NCBI GenBank assembly: GCA_029817715.1
Contig: JARUPY010000606.1
Span: 4,588,001 to 4,652,000 of the forward strand
From: Melastoma dodecandrum
Taxonomy: Eukaryota; Streptophyta; Magnoliopsida; Myrtales; Melastomataceae
Reading direction: 5' to 3'
DNA length: 64,000 nt
Part shown: in pieces, positions 34,712 to 46,000 of the stretch
Layout of the letters: each line of letters starts with the position of its first letter
Position numbering within the stretch: the stretch's first letter is position 1
Notes under the pieces: model-generated
Told to the model about the DNA's origin: nothing
Database searches by the model: none
Seen by the model: the letters and a program-made list of their open reading frames with translations, nothing else
Program-made: the position numbers and the translations under genes

Positions 34712-37614
34712 ATGGATGTACTAAGGGGAGATCTGATTTTCCATGTGGGAGGGAAGCTAAGTCGGTCAGGCCGTGTTAGGTATATTGGGGGAAAATTAAG
34801 CAAGTTTGAGGATGTTGATGTTGATAAGATTGGGTATTTTACGATATTGAACTTGGCTAGAAAGTCTGGGTACGAACCTAGTAAAATGTGGTTTGTCAAG
34901 CCTCGCCATAGTTTATCTAAAGGTTTGACAGAAATGTACACAGATAGTGAAGTAGGTGAAATGGTCTCATTCTTGTTAGAAGCGAAATATATCCATATAT
35001 ATATTGAGGGTGATGAGAGAAGTGTTCCTGATATGGAGGAAATAGATGAGGATTTGGATAATGAGCATTTGGAAACTTACAATTTGGAAAATGAGCATCT
35101 GGGAAATGAAGAGCCATCGGTTGAGAATGAGGTGCCCGAGGGATTACAGAGTGAGATGGACTTGGATGTTGATTTAGACAGTGAAAAAAATTCAGATTAT
35201 GCTGGGTCTCAGGATGAGTTGTCCGATGATGGGTTGATTGAGAATCAAGGACAATTAGCAGCCAGTGGGGTGAAGTCAAGGATGTATGATCCAGGTTGTG
35301 ATCATAGGGAGTTAGTGTTTGATATTGGATTGACATTTGACAGCTTAGAGCAATTTAGATATGGTGTCCAGGATTATGCCATTTATAATGGTGTGAACAT
35401 TCATTGGGTTAGAAGTGATAAGAAACGGATGGAGGTGGCATGTTCTGAGGGCTGTCCTTGGCGGGTTTATGTTGGGTGGTTGCAACGGGAGTCAACTGTT
35501 GTAGTTAAGTCGTGCAACACCGAACACAAATGTACTAGATCGTTGAAAAATCGTCAGGCTAGTGTTGATTGGTTGGCTCGTGAGTTCATTAAGAATAATC
35601 GGCCTCTTGAAACAGTGACAGCGAGTGACATCATGGTGGATTTGATGGAAAAATATTCCATTCAGGTAGACAAATGGCAAGTGTACCGTGCCAAGTGGCA
35701 TGCTCAGAAGCTATTGCATGGGACACTTGAGGTGCATTACAAGAAATTAAGGAGTTATGTGGCATACCTCAGTAAGATGTCCCCGAACAGTACATTCAAG
35801 CTTGAGACAGAATTTACGCCAAGTGCGGGATTATTTAATACTTTCAAGCGTCTGTATGTGGGGTTTGATGAAATTAGGAAGGGGTTCAGAGAAGGATGCA
35901 GGAACGTGGTTGGGTTTAATGGGACCTTTCTGAAGCATCTTGCAGGAGGTATTCTTTTGTGTGCTGTGGGTCGTGACGGTAACAATCATATGTTCCCAAT
36001 AGCATGGGCAGTGGTTGAAGGAGAGAATACTTTATCTTGGATGTGGTTTATGTCAATCCTATTTGCTGATCTAGGAGTGAATGATGGTAATGGGTGGACT
36101 TTTATCAGTGACAAGCAGAAGGTTTGCTCTAAACTGGTTTTTCCATTTGCTTCATTCAGTTTACTTAAATATTCAGTTTTGTAACGTAAGGCTGTCATTT
36201 TAGGGATTGATGCATGCTGTTACGGAGTTGGCCCCTCTTGCCGAACACCGGAATTGCGCAAGGCACATCTATGCCAACTGGAAATCCACCCATCGTGGTC
36301 AGTTCCTGAAGAAGAGTTTTTGGGCTTGTGTTAAGGCAACGCACGAGGCAGCATACCAAAAGGCTCTCTTGAACATGAGACAGTTCTCCGAAGCAGCGGC
36401 AGAAGATTTTCTGAAGCAAGGTCCGGAGCATTTTTGCATGGTAATTACTTTCTAATGTGGTCTCTTTTCATTTTAGGCATCTGATTTCATTCAACTTTTC
36501 AATCACTGTCAGATTATGAGCTTTATTAGTTTAATTGTTCATTGCAGGTGTATTTTAACACTAATGTCAAATGTGATGCAACGGATAATAACATATGCGA
36601 AACGTTTAATAGTTACATTGCATTGCCTAGGAGTAGACCTATTGTGGACATGCTAGATGAAATTAGGTCAGCTCTTATGCAAAGGATGTATACTAAGAGT
36701 AGAATGTTTGATGAGAGGACTGATATCCTATGTCCTGAAATTAGATCCAAGGTTGAAAAAATCAAGATAGATGCAGGAAAATGGGTCCCCAAACCATGCG
36801 TTGGTCAACTGTTTGAGGTTGTTTATAGGACAGAGAAGTTTGTGGTGAACTTGCTTAGGTCATCTTGTACATGTAGAGCGTGGGACTTGAATGGAATTCC
36901 TTGTTCTCATGGAGTTGCATGCATTAACTTCATGAAACATGATATTGAGGCCTATGTGAGTCACTGGTTCAAGAAGGACACTTACCTGAGAGCATACAAG
37001 TACCCGCTGAAGCCGTTGGAGGGAGAAGTCGCTTGGCCAGCTCCTGAAGGGGAGCCCATCTTACCTCCACCTTTTAAGGTAAGACCAGGACGACCCAAAA
37101 AGGCCAGGAAGAAGGGTCCAGATGAGGAACCGAAGAACCTCAACAAGCTACCAAGGACAGGACTCCAAATGCAATGCAGAAGATGTATGGGATATGGCCA
37201 CAACAAAAGGTCCTGCAAAGCACGACCTGCAGCCTCCACTTCTGACCAGTCTGTTCGATCGGAGCAACAAGAAAATGCTCTTATACTTTCGGTAAGACAG
37301 GGGTAATGTAATATGTCATTCAGGCCATGTTCACATATTTTGGTCATTTATGCTTGTTTATTCATTTACAGGAATATGGAACCACCACTGACACAACAAA
37401 CAGAGGGAGAGGCAGGGGCAGGAGCAGGGGTAGCAGGGGCAGTGCAGGCAGGAGCAGGGGTAGTGCAGGCAGGAGCAGGGGCAGGGGAAGAATGGACAAC
37501 AATTTCGAGCCGCCGCAGAGTAGCTACAATCTGGGGACGAGTGCAACCCAAGAATCTGCAATAGCTGGACCAAGTTTCACTTCTGGAAATGCTATCAATG
37601 CAGGAAGCATGTGA
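34712..37614 (+). CDS. MULE transposase (MURA type)
   Basis: Four exons (34712-36121, 36204-36440, 36548-37291, 37372-37614) give 877 aa, all GT-AG and open; an ATG one codon earlier is equally possible. An N-terminal plant-mobile region and acidic linker (about residues 105-185) come first. A MuDR-type zinc domain (CSEGCPWRVYVGWL) and the FAR1-like helix KNRQASVDWLARE follow. The MULE DDE core is FNGTFLKHLAGGILLCAVGRD then FISDKQKGLMHAV. A SWIM zinc finger (CTCRAWDLNGIPCSHGV) and a C-terminal zinc knuckle (CRRCMGYGHNKRSC) come next, then an Arg/Gly-rich tail. The first catalytic Asp (family consensus DGTFLK) is Asn here (AAT at 35918-35920), while the second Asp (SDKQKG) is present. If real, this would block catalysis in a gene that is otherwise complete. 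Confidence 0.93.
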
Positions 37615-37957
37615 TGAAGTTGGTCTACTGTTGGTGGTCTGCTGTTGGTCTGCAGTTGTGTCTTTTGAAGCGTTGAAGAATTATGTTTTGTTATCAAACC
37701 ATTGCAAATGTGCTGCTTTTCTGTAGTTGTTTATGTTTAATTTAGTCACTGTTGATGCCTTCAAACCATGGGTTCAGTTATCCAAATCATTTTGAAATTT
37801 ATTTTCCTATTGTTATCTAGTTATCCAATTCTCCAAATCAGCTGTTTAAAGAACCAAAGAGGTACCCCATCAAATAATGCAAAATGATCCAAATACTTAC
37901 AACTTCCTCACTGATGCTAAAACATCCAAACAGGTACATCATCCCATAACACTAATT

Positions 37958-38362
37958 TCACTTAACAACAATTACAAAGGCTAAAATGCATACTATTGAA
38001 AATAAACAACAACACATCCAAATATATCTGTTCTCCCCATTCAGCATTTCGATTTTTGCTTTGGCTTTGATTAGTTCAACCTCCGTCTTCCTCAATTTAG
38101 CCTCAATATCAGCAATCTTCTCAATCTCCGACGCACCTCCACAACTACCATCTCCACCACCTACGGGATCAATCCATTGAAAAAATCCACACCCACCATC
38201 TGATTCCTTGTAACGAGGACAACCATAGTATCTCCGACCATAATTCTTTGCATTTGAAGCTGTTTTCAAATGACATTCTACACCACATTGACAAAAAACA
38301 TGTCGACCACTCAATACAGTATTGTTCGAGCTTCTACACGAAGAACTTCTGGAAAAACCCAT
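37958..38362 (-). CDS. GRF zinc-finger protein with coiled coil and C-terminal membrane segment, encoded by the MULE
   Basis: A single open frame of 134 aa from the ATG at 38362 (an in-frame ATG at 38401 would add 13 residues). It has a Ser-rich start (MGFSRSSSCRSSNN), then a GRF-type zinc finger: FCQCGVECHLKT, NAKNYGRRYYGCPRYK and CGFFQWIDP, with the Cys-Xaa-Cys...Cys...Cys pattern. A charged heptad-like helix follows (about residues 85-112, IEKIADIEAKLRKTEVELIK). A hydrophobic anchor ends the protein (CCCLFSIVCILAFVIVV). It sits in the position of mudrB but is unrelated to MURB. GRF fingers bind nucleic acid; the role in transposition is unknown. It may be a captured host gene or a regular second gene of this MULE lineage. 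Confidence 0.85.
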   Translation of the reverse strand: MGFSRSSSCRSSNNTVLSGRHVFCQCGVECHLKTASNAKNYGRRYYGCPRYKESDGGCGFFQWIDPVGGGDGSCGGASEIEKIADIEAKLRKTEVELIKAKAKIEMLNGENRYIWMCCCLFSIVCILAFVIVVK

Positions 38363-38736
38363 TACACTTCTACTGAAAATCACAACACAAAGGGGACACA
38401 CTATACTGCTTATTCACTGAAAAAAATTAAAACGAGGTGGAACAATAACTGTGTGAGGAAACACCTAACGGGCTGACGAGGAACAATAACTGAAAATCAC
38501 CGCCAGGGAGCTGACGAGGAACGAAGGGGACAGACGACGGCCTCGGGGAACCATGAGAGGTCGGGGACCGCAGGGGAAAGCACGAAGGGAGGACGGGAGG
38601 ACGGGGAATGAAGGCCACTCGTTCGGGACGGCCGATGGGAGGACTGGGGAATAAGGGGGAACAGAGGGGACCGGTTAGGGTATGAAACGGGGGGAAATCG
38701 ATTCTGATCAAAGGGGGTGATCGTCTCCCTGGAAGG

Positions 38737-38987
38737 CTTAGGGGTGGGGGTATTATCGGTTTTTCAGTGAACAGCGTGGGTAATTTGGGAAATTCACCAC
38801 TATAACGGCAACGAATAAACGGCGTTACGCCACGTGTTAATCCACGTAGGATTCCGTTAGTGAGTCCGATAACGGAGGATGAATTTGCAATAACGGCGTC
38901 AGATGGGGTTGTGGGAGGTGTAATTTTAGACGATAGGATAGAGCTGTCAATTTTGAAATAGTACAGGATATATTTGTCAATTTGGCC
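38737..38987 (-). repeat. right TIR of the MULE
   Basis: 251 bp, inverted copy of 34098-34348. Presumably contains the promoter for the minus-strand GRF gene, whose start is about 375 bp inside. Confidence 0.95.
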
Positions 38988-38996
38988 TTATTTTTT

Positions 38997-40143
38997 TGGT
39001 TGATTGTTGAGGTGGCGTGGGATTGTGTACAGGTGTCTGTCTATCTTCATCCCCCCTTCGTCAATGTATCTGTCTGTCGTATCATCCTTTTTAGTTTCAC
39101 ATTAAATAAGCTTCGATGTAAGTCAAACTAATAGATGTCAATTTTGTTCTTGGAAGCTTGAAAGATGTGATATACAGTGTAAATTAGTCGTGGTACTCCT
39201 TAATCACATATACAAGATGAATGAGAAGCCCTAATATCTTCTGTTGGAATTCTTATGACAGGTTTTCCCTAATGGGTTGTGATAAAACTTCCTGTGTCTG
39301 AGTGAGATTCCTTGACGATTTCTGGGAGATCCACTGCTTTTGGCGACAAAACTTAACAAGGTATAATATAATATTTTACCACATCAGCAAACAACTTGCA
39401 TGCACACGACTCGATCAAGTGGCCATTAGTTTTGTCTGAGGAGCATCGGGTTATCAAATCAAGTTAAACAACGTCAAACTGCTGCCATATTTCTCACGGG
39501 GCATCTCTTCGCATGCTTTTGGCTGAATTTGAATCCCTTTCTTGCAGGGTGGGAACGACTAGGAGATTTGCGACTCGGAACGAACAGTTTGCCCACACAG
39601 GTCAGTAAAAAAAACACCGCCACCATATGCAGGCAACACCAAATTTATAATCCATGCGTCGCACACAAACGTCGTCACCCACTACCGCAGTCAACTAAGG
39701 CATATCTATTTGACGAAAGCCGAGTCTTCGTATGTAACTCTTCCTTTCTTTTGTCGTATGGCAGTTACCAGCCCGGAAGATACAGTTAAGCAATGCAAAG
39801 CGCTCTTCCTCTCCTAAATCACAAGCCCGGCTCGCCTAGGCTGCGCATTACGTCCTCGCAGACACACCTCATTCCAGTCACATGAGAATACTTACCACGT
39901 ACAAGTTTTGTAACATTATGTAAGAAATAAATACTCAGATTTATACTCGAACTGTACTTTAACTCCATCACTCAATGGCCTGGGTTGATCCAGAAACTTC
40001 GTTATCCTCAACATAATCTCATAAACTAGCCTGGATTCTTTATGTTGTATGGTCTCACTACCACTTCTAAATAGAGATGGCGATATCTATCTCTGAATTG
40101 ATCTAAAACTAGGATATTACTACATTGGGAAAAACCTGGGTTG
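38997..40143. other. intergenic
   Basis: From the MULE to the end of FOLD4. Short open frames (for example 39529-39789) show no family resemblance. No RNA gene or repeat recognised. Confidence 0.45.
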
Positions 40144-41948
40144 TCATCGAAAATCATGGGCTCGCCTTGCAGATGTAAGGGTGTTTGAGAGGAGCATGGC
40201 AATGGTCATGGGTCCGACCCCACCAGGTACAGGAGTAATGGCTGATGCGACCTTACAAGCTTCATCATAGCAAACATCCCCAACAAGCTTGTAACCTTTG
40301 GAGTTCTTCGCATCCTAAAACGGATATTGGATAGGACAATGAATGCTACGTACCATGTCGAAGGTGTAACATGCACTGGCTATGATATTAATAATTAACA
40401 TCGAAGAGAGCAATATAAGTACCTCGACCGGATTGATTCCGACATCAATAATCACTGCACCAGGTTTGACCCAGCTTCCCCTCACCATGTTAGCACGCCC
40501 GACAGCAGCGATGATGATATCTGCCTGCCTCGTGATCTCCTCAGCGTTCGGTGTTCTGGAATGGACAATGCTTATAGTAGCATCTTCTCTCTACAGGACA
40601 CGATGAATAACCAGCTCAGCCAAAAAAACAAGAGCTTCAAGATTTAGATGAGAAAGATTATTACCTGAAGCAGCAACGCGGCAGGCATCCCAACGATATT
40701 GCTACGGCCAATCACGACTGCTCTCTTTCCCTTTATATCAATATTGTATCTATGCAGTAGCTCTATACAACCTTTTGGGGTACACGGCACGAATGATGGC
40801 TCTCTACCTCTCATGGCAAGCCTACCGATATTTAGAGGGTGAAAGCCGTCCACATCTTTCTCGATGCTCACAGCATTTAGGACAGTCTGTTCATTCATAT
40901 GCTGTAAAAGAAAAACGACGAGATAAGAACAAAGAAAAAGACTTTGAAAAGCTTATCATAAGGAGATATATATATATATATATATTATAAAGTGGATTGA
41001 CATAAAAATACGACCGAGAGTTCTTCAATCTTTGAGGAAACTGATATCCTTGATTCACCACCTCCCTTACAACACATCATGAAACCTTGAAAAACAATGC
41101 AGGCGAATCACAGGACTGGAGACATAAGGTTGACAATCACAACAGGAGCAAATTTGAAAGGCATGTGAAATTCACAATCAAATAATAGTGCTTGCACAGA
41201 ACTATCAATGTAAAAGCGATATCAAATCAGATGCATACCGAAGGTAGTGGTAATTGAACAAGGATTCCATGAACGGCAGGATCCTTGTTGAATCCTTCAA
41301 TGAACTTGAGCACCTCCTCCTCCTGAGTATTCTCAGGTAAATTCACTTCGAAAGACTTGATACCGACAGACTCACAAGCCTTCTTCTTATTTCTTACATA
41401 AGTCGCAGAATCCTTCCTGTCTCCAACAAGAATAACCGCTAAACCAGGCACGACGCCGATCGCATCCATCATTCTTGACACCTCAATCGCAATTTCCTCC
41501 CGTATCTGCTTCGCAGTGGCCTTTCCATCTATCACTTTGGCGCACGCCTCGGGTTTAACCGAAACTACATGCGCCAGAGAACACAAACAATCAGTACAGG
41601 TTACGACGATCTGCAACTTTCATCTCGCACACGACACCTGTGAAATATCACGCATACCAGGCATTCGACGAGATTCCCAGCAGAGCAAAACGCATGCACG
41701 AGCGAAAAGACAAAAAGAGACCCGGGGAAAAGCAGGGGGAGCGCACCCGAGGAAACGGAGGAGGACCCCGAACACCGGAGAGGCAACAACTGAGTCCTGA
41801 GGGAGGGAAGGGGCAGGGGGTTGAAGCCGGTGGAATAGTAGCGGCGGGCGAGGACGAAGCCAGAGGAGAGGAGGTGGGTGCCGGAGGAGGAGGAGGAGTA
41901 GGAGACGGTGGAGCAGTCGGAGGTGGAGATCATCATTGCGGAATTCAT
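40144..41948 (-). CDS. FOLD4: bifunctional methylene-THF dehydrogenase/cyclohydrolase, chloroplast (FolD4 type)
   Basis: Interconverts 5,10-methylene-THF, 5,10-methenyl-THF and 10-formyl-THF with NADP in plastid one-carbon metabolism. Exons (minus): 41948-41747, 41564-41239, 40901-40665, 40590-40423, 40314-40144, giving 367 aa. The first exon encodes a Ser/Leu/Arg-rich transit peptide (about 67 residues) with no acidic run after the first 11. The mature enzyme starts near [19 protein letters not shown]. It shows the catalytic [14 protein letters not shown] (Tyr/Lys), the substrate segment [14 protein letters not shown], the NADP loop [17 protein letters not shown] and the C-terminal [11 protein letters not shown]. 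The sequence is closer to chloroplast FolD4 than to cytosolic FolD2. All introns are GT-AG. Confidence 0.95.
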
Positions 41949-43020
41949 ACTTGTCTTTCGTCTTCGCCTTCTTCCTATCACTCGCCGAGATCCCTGTGCT
42001 GTGCCTACTCGCACTCTCCACGGCAGAAATTCCAAATTAATCCCTTTTTAGAAAAAAACTATTAAAATAATTTTCCTCGTTTCCCTCGTTAAAGCCAAGC
42101 CACCCCCATATTAGCTTTCCTTTTTTATTTTTATTTTTTTAACTTTTCTTTATAAAAAATGCTTGCAATTTCTTTTAAAAAATGGCATTATAATGAATTA
42201 AAATAATAAGCCTCTTTTCAAGTAAAAGACGATTTTAGGCCGAGTATTCCATTAAATATTTTTGGCGTTCCACTAAACGGGTAAGTTAGAATTTTTCTGC
42301 TCTCTCCACCCCTCCGACTTTGAGATTGTCTGGGGGGAGGCGGGCCGCGACATCCCCACGTCCGGCTCACATGATCATTAATCCCTCAACCTGACGTAAT
42401 AAACAAACCCATTTTTAAGATACAAAATATACTATAAATTTATGAACTTGACTTTTATAAAAGCAAGATTACTCCTAAAAAACTCGACTTTTTATTAATC
42501 CCTTAATTACCTAAAAAGCAAAATATTTTAACAATCAACTCTAATTTGGAACAAGCTCCTATTTACTCGACCTTTTTAAGGATTCATGGCAAATTAAATA
42601 AATGATTAAATAACAATAACAACAACATGAGTTTTTCAGTTGAATCAGAATATTAGCACAACATGGAAAGGATTTTGTCTTTACGAACACCGCAAAAATG
42701 GGCCGGGGTGTGTGTCTTGTGTTAAATGAGAGTAGGAGGACATCATGTCCATCAAAGAGGCAAATACTATGAGATGAACCGGAGGAGTTTCAGGAGTTTG
42801 CCCTTCACAACCCCCCCTTAAAAATTCCCTTTGGTAATGATAAAAGAAAGGAGCGGGGAAAGCGAGCGAGCAGTGGCGCACCAGGCTCTTAGTCCTTTCA
42901 TTCAGCACGTGATTCTGTACATTTTACAAAATCAGTGAAACGGAGATGTTTCTCAGGGCAGCGGAGACGGAAGGTCGTGCAGCTTCACGCCACCATGTTT
43001 TATTCTGTATTTGGCTGAGA
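41949..43020. other. intergenic, AT-rich
   Basis: FOLD4 upstream region, then AT-rich DNA (42060-42660), then the KEA 3' UTR. Nothing else recognised. Confidence 0.45.
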
Positions 43021-46000
43021 TCATATAGGTAGCATTCCTTCGCAGGTTTCGTTCTCGTCCGAGGAATCCGAGCACTGACCTTTCGGTCGGCTCATGATCC
43101 GGGAGAACCCGTAACCTAATGAACTTCCACTCGATTGACATAGCTGCAGAATGATATGGTCGGTTGAGGAGGAATTCGTGCTTTCTGAAGCTGTTCTATG
43201 TTAGAAAATTAACAGAGGATGGTTAATTGTACCTCAGTCAGCTCGGATAAATGGCGGGATCTAAATTCGTTTATGGTCGCAGCTATTTCCGAAGTTGGGA
43301 GTTTGGCCTTCAAGAAAAGAACGGGCACGTCAAATGGAAGGCTATTAACCCCAGTGACTAGCTAGAAATCGAAGTCCGCTAATGTAGTTTACCTGAGCAA
43401 GAACTGCAGCTGCTAACTGCAGACTCGGCTCCAAGGTTTCCGGAACAACCTGTATCGGTTTAGGAGAATGGTCAAGAATATTGCAGTCAAAAAACCACCT
43501 TCGAGGAAATATACAAAGAGGAAAAATCTACGAGGGGCGTGATTGGGATGTGACTCATTGAAATGGAAACGACGTGAAAGATTTCAGACTACAGAAACAG
43601 GGCGAAACTAACCGCAGTAGCACCGGCTTTTTCCAGGTTGATGCCATGATCGACGTCATGGGCACGTACAAAAGTTTTCACATGGGGGAAATACTTGTTC
43701 AGAGCCCAAACAGTCCGATAATTTGCACCGGGAGTATCGAGCGTAATTGCTGCTGCGCAGGCTCTTTCAGCCCCAACTTTATGGAGAACCTGGGGGAGTG
43801 GAGTAAAAGAACGGATAAGAAACAGAACACAAAATCACATGACAGTAATATTTATCTCTACTTACCTCACGGCTGCCAGCATCTCCAAAGTACACTGGAA
43901 GATCCAGGGCACGCCCGATGGCAACTCTATCGCTGAAATAAACAATTAACAAAAGCAAATAAATACACAGGCCCATTCATTGGGAGCAACTCTTTAAAGC
44001 GAAATTAGGATAACCAAACCCTTTTGTTCGACACAAAGCATATGCACACTAGCCAGTTATTCATTACCCTTACCTCCTCACATCAAGAGCAACAAATGGG
44101 ATCAACCGTTCCGAAAGAAGCTGAGCAATAATCTGGGATGAAAAATTGAGTGTCATAAACATGTGCAGAATCCATGACAATTTCATCAAGACAATTTATT
44201 CGATAAGATGCAATTAAAGATAGAAACCTGGCCAACACGACCGAATCCACAGATGATGATGTGGTCTTGCAAATCATCCGTCTGTAACAATCATGATAAA
44301 GAACAAAGGATGTTATGTCAAAGAGATGCTGGAAAATAAAATCCAGTTGCAAAGAATAACCCTTTATGAACAAAGATCTTCCAAAAAAATGTGAGCCACT
44401 AAAGGACATCAACTGCATGAATTTCTGGTCTCAGGAAAATGGTAGGTCCAAGATATTATCAATGAAAACACCGTTTCAGGGAAAAATTTCCTCTTCACAC
44501 GGTTAAATTTCATTAATATAGAAGGCTAACCAACTACTCCCATGACCTATTTTTATATTTGTTCAACCAGGATCCTTGATGAGTGTATACAAAATTGAAA
44601 GATTCTGACAAAATTATTTGCTGGACCATTGCGTGTCCATAAATGTGCCCTTTATTGCCAATGCAGGCTGCACAAAAGATGCAAAAGCATTTTGAGAATA
44701 TTACCTCGCTCTCAACAGCCAACAAACTTCTAACATCATGCAACTCAAAACGAGAGGCAATCAATTGGCCTCCAGCAGCTAGCCATGGTGTGAGGGCCAT
44801 TGAAATACCAACCACAAGGAACAACAGCGACGATAGTTGGGATGACATTATTGCCTGAGACGAGTTGAAGTAATAAAAATTCATGAGAAATAAAGACCGC
44901 CTTCTTTCAGAAATAAGCTAATGAAATTATTTTTTTTCTCCTCCGATGCTCCGATGGAAGAACCATCAATAGACTGACACTAAAAGCAAGATAATTGCTC
45001 TCATTATGGGTGCCAGACGTCGTTATGATAGCAAGGATAACCTGGTTGACTGCTTCACCAAATGCCACAAAAGCAAACTCTCCGCCTGGAGCAAGAAGAA
45101 GACCAACTCTTATGGCAGATATAATTGAGATCCCGAAAAGTCGGCCAATTAAGGCAACCAATATAGTCTTTCCACCAATTAGAAGCGCCAGCATCCCTGT
45201 TATCAATGGAAAGTTTGACACTAGAAGCTTTGGGTCAATAGACATTCCCACCTATAAGACAAAATTACGATTCATGAGCATAATATGGAGAAAAAGTGCT
45301 GCTTGATCACTAGATTTTTCACATTATTCATATATAGATTATGATTAAACAAGAGAAAAAATTCCTCCGTAGCACCATATGCAATTAGACATGAAATTCG
45401 TACCGTCATAAAAAAAAGGCCTAATAGGAGGCCTCGATAAGGAGCAATATCAGATTCGACTTGCAGGGAGAATTCTGTTTCTGCAAGAAGTAAGCCGGCT
45501 AAAAACGCACCCAATGCCATGGAAAGTCCAGCCTGTAGGAACAATCAAAGAATTCGCGTAGTAATTATAGTTCATATGACAGCTCCTTATTAATCTTTTT
45601 AAAATTCTATTTTTTTTATGTTCAAAACCCAAACTGATATTCTCCACGAGTAAATTATGAGGCACGAAGCAATTCAGCCAACGTATCAAATGCAACTGTA
45701 AGATGTTTGCAGTAACAGTATGTGCTTTTCATGAGCATAGACAAGTGCATGCTTGAAAAAAAAAATTACAAAAGAAAAAGTTAAAACAAGGGTTGTGTAC
45801 ATATTGATTGGCCAAAATAAATTCTTCTATGGAAGTAGAAAACAATGGGGGTGAAAAGGAATAAAAGATACCCTGGCTGTAAGAAGACTGGTCCCCAATA
45901 TAACAAGGAGGGTATTTGCAGAAAATATTTCTGCATTTTGATTTTCAGCAATTTGCTTATAAATTGGCCGCAGAAGCTGCACAACATAACAGAATACAAC

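Larger units (their letters stand above)
34098..38987. mobile_element. Mutator-like element (MULE) with long TIRs and two convergent genes
   Basis: 4,890 bp between 251-bp terminal inverted repeats starting GGCCAAATTGAC, flanked by the perfect 9-bp duplication TTATTTTTT (34089-34097 and 38988-38996). Long TIRs and a 9-bp duplication are the Mutator signature. The left half carries an intact spliced transposase gene on the plus strand and the right half an intact gene on the minus strand. They converge around 37615-37958, as mudrA and mudrB do in maize MuDR. TIRs differ at only five positions, so the insertion is recent. Confidence 0.97.

Noticed and set aside
37366..37573. Ala/Pro/Cys-rich minus-strand frames
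   Set aside because: Antisense of the Arg/Gly-repeat tail of the MULE transposase; produced by the repeat.
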